A stretch of 64,000 nucleotides of DNA from Aulostomus chinensis (taxonomy: Eukaryota > Chordata > Actinopteri > Syngnathiformes > Aulostomidae): contig JBBMOA010000015.1 of NCBI GenBank assembly GCA_037954235.1, positions 22,486,069 through 22,550,068 of the forward strand, written 5' to 3'. Position numbers and translations under genes: made by a program. The notes under the pieces are model-generated. The model was given only the letters and a program-made list of their open reading frames with translations. It had not been told where the DNA came from and searched no databases. Below, one piece after another: positions 46,082 to 59,200 of the stretch; the first letter of the stretch is position 1, and each line of letters opens with the position of its first letter.

Positions 46082-46960
46082 TCTCCTGGACAGGTAGTTT
46101 AGTCAGCTGATTCATTTCATGAGGATGCATTGATAAGTACAGCTGTGTGTTGTCAGCATAGCAGTGAAAATTAATCGAGTGTTTCCTAATAATGTGACTG
46201 AGAGGAAGCAGATAAAGAGTGAAGAGGATTGGTCCAAGCACAGAGCCTTGTGGAACACCAGAAGTGACTACAGTGGTTTCAGAGGGGTTATCATTAGTTA
46301 GTACGAACTGAGATCAACCTAGTAAATATGACCTGAACCAGTTTAGTGCAGTTCCTTTAATGCCAATGACATGTTCGAGTCTCCGTAGAAGGATATGGTG
46401 ATCAATGGTATCAAAAGCTGCACTAAGATCTAATAGAACCAGTACAGAGACCAGTCCCTCATCTGATGCTAGTAGGAGGTCATTGGTAACTTTAACTAGT
46501 GCTGTTTCTGTGCTATGATGAATCCTAAAACCTGACTGGAAATCCTCTAATAAGCTGTTGCTGTGGAGAAAGTCACAGAGCTGTTTTGTAACTGCTTTCT
46601 CCAGAATTTTGGAGAGAAATGGAAGCTTTGATATTGGTCTGCAGTTGGCCAAAACTTCTGGTTTCAGGGTTGCTTTTTTGAGAAGGGGTCTAATTACTGC
46701 CACTTTAAAGGACTGTGGGACGTAACCAGGTAACAGCAACACATTGATCATATCTAAGAGAGAGGTGCTAATGAGGGGTAGAGAGTCCTTAAGCAGCTTT
46801 GTTGGGATGGAGTCTAGAAGACAGGTGGATGGTTTAGAGGAGGAAATGATTGAACTGAGCTCATCAAGGCTAATGGTAGAAAAACTGTCAAAGTGTACGT
46901 CTGGTCCTCCAGCAGCCTCTAAGGGTTCTGAGGTTATAGGAGCCATGTTGTCAGCTGATG
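46082..46960 (-). pseudogene. L2-like LINE reverse transcriptase remnant
   Basis: A long minus-strand frame (46946-46314) contains ANCRPISKLPFLSKILEKAV, a DFQSGFRIHHSTETAL stretch, VLLDLSAAFDTIDHHILL (motif A) and GIKGTALNWFRSYL. In another frame down to 46082 follow SGVPQGSVLGPILFTLYL (motif B) and FHCYADNTQLYLS (motif C). Wording matches fish L2/CR1-group LINEs. The catalytic YADD reads YADN (AAC at 46149-46151). One frameshift separates motifs A and B. Inactive. Confidence 0.85.
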
Positions 46961-49757
46961 GTGAATTTTCTCTCTAATAAGGACAAATTTGTCATTGCCT
47001 GTCTTACTAGTTCCTTATCCTACTTGATCTATTGTGCCTGTCTGATTTCACTTGCGTAGTTCCTGTGTCTACATGCACAGACGGGATGCTGAAGATGGGT
47101 GAGAATGCATTAAATAAATGTTGAGTAAGTTGAGTTGTTTGGCTGTATGCTTCTATTACTTTACATGCCCAGACCAGATACAGTACGGTATTGCAAAAAT
47201 ACAATAGTTTGCTAATGAAGCTGCTCTCAGTAAATTCCCGTAAATTTACAATAAAAAGTTTCAGTGTGCATATAGATATGCCATCCTGGAGGAGCGGCAC
47301 TACCTGAGCAACTTCTGTAGGATACATACACCATCTCATGCCAGCAATGCAAGGCATTAACCGGCTACTTATTTTCAGTTGGGTGAACAGTGGTGAATAC
47401 ATGTTGTTACTGTGTTTCTCATCGGCTCAAAGGATAAGCACAAGAAAGCAACACCTTGAATAATAGCCTTCTAGAAAATTCAAGCTTTTTATTTATTGAA
47501 GGACTTCTGGATGTTGACTGTCTTTCTTTTAATTTGTGAGGATTTATACGAGTAATTTACTGGGGGTGTACATAGAGACTCTGGTGAAGCATATGGTCAT
47601 AACACTGGAGACAAGGGCAGAGCTGCTCAGAGGGTCAGGCTTGAGGCAGGAGGACAGTCTGGAGGACAGTCCCTCGGCAGGAGACTATAGTCTATAAATG
47701 AATGTATGATCAGGCAGCCCTGGTAGATGGCACTGAGGCAGACTATGAAGGAGGAGACGCTATTCAGGACAACCCCAGACAGGCTGCAAAGGAGCTGCTC
47801 AGGATGTTGGGCCCGAGAAAGGCAACAAAGGCAGAAGCCCTCTAGAGGCTGATGGTGAAGGTATAATTCCTCTGGAGGCTTACAGTGAAGGCAGAAATCC
47901 TAAAGAGGGAGGAAATGAAGATGGAAGCTCTCTGCTGCCTGATGGCAAATGATGGGCTCCTATTGCGTGGCCGTTTGCTGCATTGTGGGACAGGTGGCAG
48001 CACATCTCAAGAGCCTAGCCAGAACAGAACAGAACAGAACAGAACAGAACAGAGCAGGACAGGACAAGACAGAACAGAACAGAACAGAACAGAACAGAGC
48101 AGAACAGAACAGAACAGAACATGATCAGGTGGCATTTGAATCACAGCCATAGCAGTATCAGCCGATGGCGGTGACACTGATGGCTAACAGTCTTTGGAGT
48201 GAGAGTGTCTGGTTGTTATTGTGGCTGCAGCTGTGATGGCTGCCTAGCCTGAAAAAGCCTAAAAGTGAAACAACTCCTGAAGTGACAGCACTGAAAACAA
48301 CAAATCTTTTGGTCTGACAGGCATTCTATAATATTCAGTAAATTCAACACATGTTATAGTATTAACCATGTTGGTTAAAAAACTGAATTAGGATATTGTT
48401 GTCAAGCCACTGTTATAAAAATAAATGTATTCTTATTTAAACTACATAGTTTTTTCTGAATAAAAAAAAATCTGTGGGGGTTGAAATGATATTTGTAGAT
48501 AAAACACCAAGTCAGTACTACTAATTTAGGGAATGAAGAAAGTTTAAAGGGAATTTAATTTCAATATCATTGAATAGTAAAAGCAACTTAACACCATGGA
48601 CTGAAGAGAAGCCATAGTGGGCTCAGTAGATTTATGTTGACCACTTTGACAGATCTTTCCAGGCAGAAAAAGATCAGAGCTCTGGTTACATGAGTGATGC
48701 TGCATAAGTTCCTAGACACTTATGGATATAACAACATGTTTTGGGCTTAGTAATTTTTTTCACCTGATGGCATAAGAATGTCATTCAAAGTTAAGAATGA
48801 CTGGTGATCAATCGAGCCCCATCTTGTCTATCAAGCCATGAGCTTGATTATAATGACTGTCCACAAACACACACAGAAGGATACAGATGTCCTCCATCAA
48901 ATCAATGAAATATTTTAAATAGAATGTTTTAGTGAGTCTGGGGGTTTCTCCATCCAACAGAACCTTAATTGTCTTCAAGCTCCCCACGCCAGGACCCAAC
49001 ACAACCCCACTGACTTCACTGTCTGGTTTTACATCCCTGCACTAATCAAAAACAATGCTTACAATATGGGAACAGTTCCACCCTGGGATAGAAATAATGA
49101 AGAGAAAGTTGTACCAGTGTAACCAGGACAGACCAGGTTACCTTTGGAGCAGATCTCCATTCATTCTGATATGTTTTTTACAGTAGAGTAAGACAGCAAG
49201 CAAACTTGGTAATCAAATTTCACATCGTTAACATAAAAGTTCCTTAGACCACAATGTTGTTCACCTCTCCAACAACAAAAGAGGTGAAGGTGGTTGGGAC
49301 AGACCCTTTATATAGAGTGTTCCAATAAAGTGAGTAAAAATTCGCATTCTTGGAAGAAAAGACTGGTGGTTTAAGAGGTCAGATTAAAACTATTCACAAA
49401 CAATTTGTGAAATTATGATAAATATTAATAAATTAAGATAACTTACATACAACTTCTGTATATTTGGTTCTATTACACTGTCTGCACACAGATTCAGAAA
49501 AGCAAAAGGACTTAAATGGTAGCCTGTCTGAGATGTTCTCTTTCTATAAAATGTAGCCACTTGGGAAACGAATATTTAAGTCATCAAATTTTCCTCTAAT
49601 GAACTGTGTTTTATGCTGCTTGCGCTTTCATCAGAAACAATGACAAAACTGCCATAAAAGCAAACATATCTGGGACTGTAGCGGTTGGTCTCAGCAGTGT
49701 AGAGCGGAAGAAGCCTATTGGTCTGATGAATAGAGAGGAGAGCCGGGCTGCTGCGTC
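46961..49757. other. Intergenic stretch upstream of pcp4
   Basis: No host exon recognised. A minus-strand 131-codon frame at 47007-47402 has no family match. At 47820-47940 a weak minisatellite-like pattern repeats 'gaggct..ggtgaaggca'. The last 150 bp are the pcp4 promoter region. Confidence 0.35.
48018..48121. repeat. (AGAAC)n pentanucleotide repeat
   Basis: About 20 units of AGAAC with variants AGAGC, AGGAC and AAGAC. Frames translating as NRTEQNRTEQ are artefacts. Confidence 0.95.
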
Positions 49758-49764
49758 TATAAAA
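49758..49764 (+). promoter_or_regulatory. pcp4: TATA box of pcp4
   Basis: TATAAAA 89 nt upstream of the pcp4 start codon, which places transcription start near 49790 and leaves a 5' UTR of about 60 nt. No other TATA-like motif is as well placed. Confidence 0.65.
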
Positions 49765-49852
49765 CCAGCAGGAGAGCAAGCGCAGCATGTTGGAGGACTG
49801 GACACAGAGTAAGCCGGCGCGTACTACACACCGGATCCATTCAACAACAGCC

Positions 49853-50194
49853 ATGAGCGAGGTAGGTGCTCCTCGCAGCTCCACTCTCCTGCATGAACAC
49901 ATCTGATCTGTCCTTCAGCATCACGCAATAGTTCAGTTCCGCAGAGAGGGAAAGACTGAAAACAAAACAAACAAACAAAAACCCCGCTCCGCTCAAGTTA
50001 CTTTGAATTGTCGCGTTGTGCCAAAGAGCTCCACACTGCTGTTAACATGTAGCCTAGATCTTCCTTAATGCTTCAGTTAGTTTAGTCTACAAATACAATA
50101 TGAATGAAAAGAGCAAATAAAAGGAAAATATTGGAATATGAAATGCAAAATCTTTAGGTAATCGTTTTCATTTTTATATATCATAATAGATATC

Positions 50195-50277
<83 letters not shown>

Positions 50278-53200
50278 TCACTTCACACAGTTGGTACAGT
50301 GGTTAGTACTGTCGCCTCACAGTAAGGAGGGTCTGTGTTCGAGCGCGGTTTGAGCAAAGGGTGGGTGGGGAAATTGCATGTTCGCTCTCTGCCTACATGG
50401 GTTCTCTCCGGGTACTCCCACGGTCCAAAGGTAGGCGTGAATGGTTGTTTGTCTATATGTGTTGGCCCTGCAATGCATTGGCATCCAGGTGGTGCCTGGC
50501 TTCACGCCTGAAGGCTGCTGGGGTAGACTCCAGCCCCCCTGCGACCCCTGACAGGATAAGCAGGTAGAAAATAGTTGGATGGAATTTTGATTGCAGTTGA
50601 TATAACCTGCTTTGGTGACTGGCAAATGTTCATGACATGAAGATGTGACTGAACCTTCAAAAATGAACAATGAACAAAAGTCAGGATGGGAGATTCAGTC
50701 CATGAGATAAACCATATGACTTAATGAAATTGAACTTTGACATTTCACACTGAGGCTCACCATAAGTCAATGTCCAGCTCATGTGATAGTGCTGAGCCAA
50801 AATGATTCTGATTGTGTTGGAATATAGATTAGGATTATTATGTGAATCCTGTAAGAACTGTATTGAAGAAAGACTGGCTGGCTAGGAACACACTGAGAAG
50901 TCATTAAATTATTCAAAGCTTGCTGCCAAACCAGAGAAATTAAACATTCTCACACTGTGCATTGGGGAACATAGTTCCAATAATACCTGGTCCTTGGTTA
51001 AATCACCCCTCAAGAACTGGAACCAACATGTAGTCAAATAAAACACTTCACAACTGTACTGGTGCCAGGCAGTATCCAATCTTAAAGCCATATTTGACCC
51101 ATTGCCTTTCAAGTACTCATATCTGCGAGCTCAAGGCACCTATTTGTGTTTTTCCTCCTTCATTACTTCTTTGTGACTTCAGAATGCAGAAAGAGCTAGG
51201 ATATTTAGCTTGAAATCGCAAATGATGGTCAGCAACAGCTACAGAAACAAAACAGCAAAATCCCAGAAATATTTGTTTACAAACTCTCAAGCAGGTAATA
51301 TTACAGTAACATTAACAATTTCTTTGTCCAGCTACACAATCAGAAATCCATTAAAACTACAATTCGAGATAAAAACTAACACTGCAGGTATGCATGGAGT
51401 GAGACCAGCTGGTGTATTGAGTTGAACGAACTCGCTTGTGATTTTTTCATGTTTGCGCTTAACTGGAAGTGTTGTAGTCTGATTTTTGCTCAAATCAAAG
51501 TTTTTATGGATTACAGAGCTCACAACTGGTTAAAGAAAATGTGGATTATACCAGATGATGCACTGGACAGTTTATAAACATATTTTTGTGGAAAATTTTA
51601 CCGAAAGATTTGTTGTCGTGGCGGCACGGTGGTGCAGTGGTTAGCACTGTCGCCTCACAGCAAGAAGATTCTGGGTTTGAGTCCAGGCTCAGGCACGGGA
51701 TCTGTCTTTGTGGAGTTTGCATGTTCTCCCTGTGCCTGTGTGGGTACTCCGGCTTCTTCCCACCGTCCAAAGACATGCAATTGGGGACTAGGCTAATTGG
51801 ATACTCTAAATTGACTGTAGGTAAGACTCTGAGTGTGAATGGTTGTTGGCCCTGTGATGGACTGGTGACCTGTCCAGGGTGAACCCCGCCTCACACCTGA
51901 GAGCTGCTGGGTTAGGCTCCAGACCCTAAACAGGAATAAGCGGAAGAAAATTGATGGATTTGTTGTTGTTTTTTTTTTAATTTGCTTAACTGTTGTTACC
52001 TGTACGCAAGTCTCCATTAGCTTAAAGCTAAATAAACATTGTTGTCTCATAATGCATTCTGAGATAAAAAGAGGTAACACAGTGAAAATTTAACACCTTC
52101 ATAACCCCAACATTCCTATCGCCTTTTATAATTTGTTCTTGGCATAGACACCTTTATTTAACAGTAGACAGACAGGGAACAAGGTAGAGAACCAGGGTCA
52201 GCTGCATACTCCTGTAGAATTTGTGAGTAAAAAAAAATTTTTTTTGGGGGTGAAGTATCACTTAAACCCTTTTTTAGCCAAAAGTTGGAGTAAAAATCTC
52301 TAATTATATGTCTTGGAAATAAAAAAGGTTCTCTCCACTCATTGGTTTGACTCTGACCTGTCTGATACCTGTGAAGAGTAGTCATATGACAAAGCTCCAC
52401 TCTGGTCCAGTCCAATAGCCCTGTCCAACCCCTCTACATTATTTAATAATATTAGGATTTAACAGTTGGGCTATTTCATCTTGATCTTTGCCTTCAAAAC
52501 TTACCACTTAGTCGTAATAAATCTTTAGTCTAGACTTGTCTTTTTTCACAGCCATTCCAGGCTTTTCTCTCTCAAAGAGAGAAGTTCAAGTCCTATAAAT
52601 AAGATATTCCACCAAAGAAAAAAAAATGCAGGCAATTCTGTTGCGTCTCTGTTGTCAGTGATGGATTCATGGGGCTGTAAAGAGCAGAGACAAGAGGATG
52701 TTGCTTGGAATTAATTATTCAATACAAATCAATGGCAGATTCCATCATACTCCACCCTCTTCTGTTCACACCCACACTAGTTTTTGATTGTGCCTCTCTG
52801 CTAATCGGGCTAATTGGCACTCAACCTAGGAGAGGAGGACATTATATTTCAGTGGGCTCAATATGATGTCACTTAATAATCACTGTAAAATATAGGAAGC
52901 ATTATTGCCTTATTGAGAACACAGCTATAACATACAGCTGCACCCCCCCCCCCCCCACACACACACACAGTGCCCCCCCCCCCCCCCAACTCATGCGCAT
53001 GGGTATGTCAAACAAGATTTGGGCCTCCCTATTATGGAGATTGCAGAGGCAACATTATATTAAAAAAAGTTATTGAAAACACAATAGGGTCAATAGGGCA
53101 ATGTTCAAATTGCAGGTGATTAAATATTTGCTAAAGACAAAATGTGCATTAAAATACCATCCTACAGTGCATGAAGTGCTTTACTGCTGCAGAAATACCA

Positions 53201-56200
53201 CAGCCTACACTTATCATATTAATATGAATTTAGGTTAAAATGAGAAAATGACAAAAATGATGAATCCCGCTAATATTGTGAATCATATCATCAATGCAAT
53301 ATTAGTCAAAAATAATCAAATTTAGATCTGTCTTTTCCAAATCTTTAAGCCCTGCCATGTGATGTGGCAGATGTTAGGATTCATTCACAGTGGCTGCTGC
53401 TGTGCTGTTTGGCTCACATGCTTGTCTGGATACTTACACTCCCTCTGTTTAAGCCTCAGGTTGTTCAACAAAACTTTAATTAGATAGCTCTCAGTGGAGT
53501 GGCACCAGCCAGCTGTGTGTGCACTTGCCAAGAAATGTCAGGTCCAGCTTTGCTATGTAGCCTTCTTTCAGTTCGTTTAAGACTAGGAGATGCATTTACA
53601 CTACACCCTGTAGCTCAGGGGGCAAAGTGGCCAACCATGTAAACATGTCTGTCTGCCGTCTGGTGTGTACATTTCTTTTCCATCTGGCAGCAAGACCAAA
53701 TATATGGGTCTGAAATTTTGTGCAGTATTGGAATTAATTCTAATATGTATAGTAGACAGTTGGCGAGAGAAAGCGTGGTGTTTTTCCATGTTAAAAGATG
53801 GCAGAATGCCTGTCAGCAAGTTGTGATTATCGCATTTTTAATCACTGAAAGATTTCTTCCCCATCACTGAGAGCAATGAGTGAGGCTGGCTGAGTGCAGC
53901 CTGTTGGGGCCACTAGTAGAGTTGTTTTTGACTTGGTTTAGTTGGCATGTTTCTGTGTATTATTTTAACTGATTGTACCCAGTGTTCCAATTTTGACAAT
54001 ATCATGAGCACTACAATGCAATTGGGGTTTAGTGGAGTTTATTTGTATCAGGGCAATGATCTCTATAGGTTAAGATAATGTTGCGCTCACCAACGCAATT
54101 GCCTGTCTGTTTCTATACCTGTCAGACGTTTTCACGTGCCCAGGGTAGGGGCTCGATGGAGAGGGCCTGGTGGCCAGGCCTTAGTTCATGGGGTCCGGCC
54201 AGGCCTAGCCTGAAAAGGATACATCGACACGTCCTCCCATGGACCCACCACCTGTAGGAGGACCCGGACGGGTCCAGTGCAATGTGGTTTGGACAGCAGT
54301 CCAAGGTGGGGGGCTTGGCTGTCTGATCCCCAGACATGGATGCTGGCTTTTGGGACATGGAATGTTACCTCTCTGGCCAGGAAGGAGCTGGAGCTGGGGG
54401 AAGAGGTTGAGCGTCATCAACTAGATATAGTTGGCCTCACCTCGACACATAGCTCCGGGTCCGGAACCCAAGTCCTTAAGAGGGGTTGGACTCTCTCCTT
54501 CGCTGGAGTTGTTCTGATTACCCCCAGACTCTCTGCCTGTACATTGGGGTTTACCCCAGTGGACGAAAGGGTTGCTTCCCTGCGCCTTCCGGTCGGGGAA
54601 CGGGTCCTGACTGTTGTCTGCGCTTATGCGCCAAACAGCAGTTCAGGGCACCCACCCTTTTTGGAGTCCTTGGGAAGGGTTCTGGATGGTGCCCCGACTG
54701 GGGACTCCATTGTCCTACTGGGGGACTTCAACGCTCATGTGGGCAACGACAATGTGACCTGGAAGGGCGTGATTGGGAGGAACGGCAGGCCCAACCTGAA
54801 CCAGAGTGGTGTGCAGTAATTGGACATCTGTGTATGTCACAGTATGTCCATAATTAATATCATGTTTGAACATAAGGATGCCCACCAGTGCACGTGGCAC
54901 AAGGACATTCTAGGTTGTAGGTCTATGATCGATTTTATCGTCATATCATCTGACCTGCGACCGCATGTTCTGGACACTCGGGTGAAGAGAGGAGCTGAGC
55001 TGACAACTGATCACCAACTGGTGGTGAGTTGGATCAGGTGGCAGGGGAGGACACCACGCAGACCTGGCAGGCCCAAACCAGTAGTGATGTTTTGCTGGGA
55101 ATGCCTGGCGGAAGAACCTGTCAGAATGATCTTGAACTCCCACCTCCGGCAGAGCTTGGACATTGAGTCGCGTTCCAATCTGCCATTGCTGACATGGCTG
55201 TTGTGAGGGGTGGCCGTAAGGCTGCTCGGGCCGGTCGTGGTGGTAATCCCCGTGGTGGTCATCCAATCTCTGTGGCAAAAGTCACCGAGGCAGTTAAGCA
55301 ACTCCATGGTGGAAGAACTGGGTACCCTGGGTATCTCAAGGCTCAAGGCTCTGGATGTTGTGGGGCTGTCTTGGCTGACACGTCTCTGCAACATTGCATG
55401 GACGTCGGGGGCGGTGCCTTTGGAGTGGCAGACCGGGGTGGTGGTCCCCATCTTTAAGAAAGGGGACCAGAGGGTGTGTTCCAACTTTTGGGAATCACAC
55501 TCCTGCTGAGTTGGACTCCACCAAGGCTTCCCTTTGTCACTGGTTCTGTTCATAACCTTTATGGACAGAACCAGTGACAAAGGCGTAGCTGGGTCGTGGA
55601 GGGGGTCATGTTCGGTGGCGGGAGGATGTCGTCTCTGCTTTTGCGGATGATGTGATGATGTGCGGTGATGGTCCTCTTAGCTCCATCAGGCCATGACCTC
55701 TTGCTGGAACAGTTCGCAGCCGAATGTGAAACAGCAGGGATGAGAATCAGCACCTCCAAGTCTGTGGCCATGGTCCTCAGCCGGAAAAGGGTGGTTTGCC
55801 CACTCCAGGTTGGGGGGGGGGGGGGGGGGTGTTGTCTGCCTCAGGTGGAGGAGTTTAAGGGGTCTTGTTCATGAGTGAGGGTAGGATCGAGCGGGAGATG
55901 GACAGGTGGATAAGGGCGGTGGGGCGGTGAAGAGGGAGCTTTGTCAAAAGGCGAGGCTCTCGATTTACCAGTCAGTCTACATTCCAACCCTAATGACCAA
56001 AAGAACAAGATTGCAAATACAAGTGGCCAAAATGAGTTTCCTCTGCAGGGTGGCTGGGCTCTTCCTTAGAGACAGGGTGAGAAGCTCAGTCATTTGGGAG
56101 GTGCTCAGAGTAGAGTCGCTGCTCCTCCATGTCGAGAGGAGTTAAGGAGCCCCAATATAATGGAATAAAAGCTTTCACCCATGTTCAGGTATTTGACAGG

Positions 56201-59200
56201 GCAGTGTTCCTGTCCTATTAGCATCACTGCCTCATTTCATGCTAATAGCTCTGCTCAGAGCCGCTAAAAATATGTTCTCCCTGTAACATGTCTATAATTA
56301 TGCTTAGGTTAATTGCAGCACACTGTGTTTATATGTTGTGTGACATTTGTTTTGTGGAATTTGAACTGTCTTCTGGATATAAAATCATTTTCATAGTGAT
56401 CAATTACTTTATATATTGTTGGTAGGAGGGTGGCAGATCTATAATTAAACTGCAATACCTTAGTCATCACTATGAAATCTTTGTGTTTGAGAGTTTTTCT
56501 GAAAGCCTGTCTTTCAATCAATGCATTGACATGTAAGTGTTAACCTGCTTCATACTTTAATCATGTTGAGAGTTGGGACTGTTTTCCAAAGTCATTTATT
56601 TCATCATCCAAAATGGGCTGGAGCCCTTTTTCTTAAATTAACGAGATTAAGATTGTTAGAAGATGCTGATCATTGTAAAACAGACCACAAGTTGAGATGG
56701 GTGTACCTTAAAACTCCCTTTGTAGAGTTTGACTGATAAGTGATTGAGATCCAGACTCAAATGGTGATTAGGAAATTAGTTAATGAATGTTAAAAAAGTT
56801 CAAAAATGATGATTAGTAAAGTAAAATAGTAAAAAAAATACAAATCAGTAAAATAGAAAACAAAAAAAACGAGGAAACCAAAATAAATAACGGTCAACTT
56901 TGATTATTACAAAATCTCTCTTTTTGATTTTGATCTCAAACAAAATATTTACATCAATGACAGACCGGAAGTGTCCAAACATCAAAATAAAAGTCCAGTG
57001 AATTGAATTATAGCCAATAAAAACTTTTCCCCCTTGTAAATGTTGTGTTTGAGCATATAGATATATTTTTGCAGCTGTTTACAGTAATGTTGGCCACCTT
57101 ATGGAGTAATGCTGGTGACTGGTTGATAGATCAACTCTACTCAGAGACTCATTCTGACCCTGAGATCTCCAACTCTCGGGCATATTTGGCATACTAAGAA
57201 TAAGTGACAGAACTACACATGTACCTGCACCAAATGCAAAATAAATCAGAATCACGATAAAAATAGAGGGATGGCCTGGACCAACTGGACACGATTGGGA
57301 CAGATGAATTCCCTGTATTTGGAGTATGGTCAACAAAGTGCCCCGTGCTGGGATTGGAGCCTTGATGGGAGCCTGATGAAATCCCTGACTAGGTCTGGGA
57401 AGTCTGGGACTGGATCTCGTGGCTGAAAAGAGTGGAAAGGCACCATAAAAGAGCCACTGCCACCTGAACGAATCCCAGATTGACACCAAACAAAAACAGT
57501 CACTTTAGAAAGATGCTCATTCCAAACATATGTCTTTAGACATCTGAAATGTCCTTGTTAAACATATAAGGCTGTTGTTGATCTGTGTTTAAATAACATG
57601 ATTAGATCAATTTTATCCCTGAAAGAAGGGTGTATGTATTGATTACTTGGGCATCATGCTGCTTGTTCAGTCAATCACACCTCAGCTGTGTCTCTCCCCC
57701 ATGTTGACACCCCTGTTTTCAGTCAGGGAGTGGGGAAGCAGCCAGACCTTGTAATGGTGTGGGGATGAGCTGTCTGTGACCTAGTTTTGCTGTCTCCTAG
57801 TTAAATTGTTAATAGATCCTGAGTGCAGCATGGAGTCTCTCTGGGGAACTGGAGGCGCCATAGAACCAAAAATAGCCTCCCACACACAGGGAAGGTAATT
57901 TATTTATTTTACTAGTCCCCTCCATGTCCACACCAACCCACACACCAGTGTGGTGTTTTTTGTGATCATTGAAAGAAACAAGCAAGATGCTTTGCATATA
58001 TTAGACAATTTTTGAAATGTTTTAGTTTAATTCCAATTCACACTGTGCAATTAGATATTTTAAGATATAAACACAAAGCTCACGACTGGTGCTCACACTG
58101 TATGGTGCAGGGGTTAAGCACTGTCGTCTCACAGCAAGCTGGTTCCGGGTTCAAGTGGATAAGTGGTAGAAAATGGATGGATGGATGGATGGATGGATCT
58201 ATTTTGAAATGAAAATGTGTCTGTATTTCGTTAGATGAATGTCAAAATGCTGTCATAACAATCCTCTGACTTCACTAGGTCTGCTTTGCTTTTCTGCCAG
58301 ATCAAGCTGAGCTGAAAATGTGTGCATACAATCTAATGTTATTCAGGGAATTTCTTTAAATTTACTTAGTCAGACACAAGGAGGAACTGGTCAGATTAGC
58401 AGCCCACACTTCTCAGCTCTTCTCTCTGAATACCAACCAGGACATGGTGGACATCAGAGGTAACAAATAGAAATTTGATTACCACACCACTTGTTTGTTT
58501 GGCCTAATTTAACCTGGCAACAAATTATTCAAACTCCATAAGGAAAGCCAGCTCAGGTCAGCATTAGTAACATGCTGCAATTGTGGCTGCTGGTAATTTC
58601 ATCATTAGGCAATTTATTATATGTAGGCCTATATTTGTAAGGCACAGAGATCTGGGGCTATATCCCCAAATGCCCAGGTCTAATGACGCACCTGTGTTTA
58701 ACCCACAGCTGACTACTTTGTTTTTTATGTAAAATGCAGTTTAGTACGATTAACACATGAATATGTCTTTCATTATGTCAAACATCTCCCAAGCAAACCC
58801 TCCTCCAAAAATTGGTTTAAAAAACTTATAGATCTCAATTGGCTGTTTAAATGTAGATTAAAAGGGGTCCTCTGCCTGTGTGTTGTAGAGTCCAGACGAA
58901 CATTGGTGAGAGGCTTTGCGTGACTAAATCTTATCTGTCAAATCACCCTCTAAATCTCATTCCAGTGAGGCACGTTTACGTAACAGGCTATTTCACTTTA
59001 ATGATTCTACAATTATCCTTCTTTGAAGTGCTTCAAATTTTTTGACACAGGATTTCTAATTGTGCTCTAAAACTGTGCTAAATTAGAAAAAGCTCCCGTA
59101 GCGCCTGGGTCCTCCATTGCTGGTCAGTGTTGGCATCACTTTGTACCTCAGCAAGTGGACCGCATCACTGCTCATCCTACTTTAGGCCTACCAATATGTG

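Noticed and set aside
47007..47402. 131-codon minus-strand frame as a host gene
   Set aside because: No recognised motif, no splice context, and amino-acid use typical of chance frames.
57079..57489. 136-codon minus-strand frame in pcp4 intron 1
   Set aside because: No domain or repeat family recognised; no promoter or poly(A) context.
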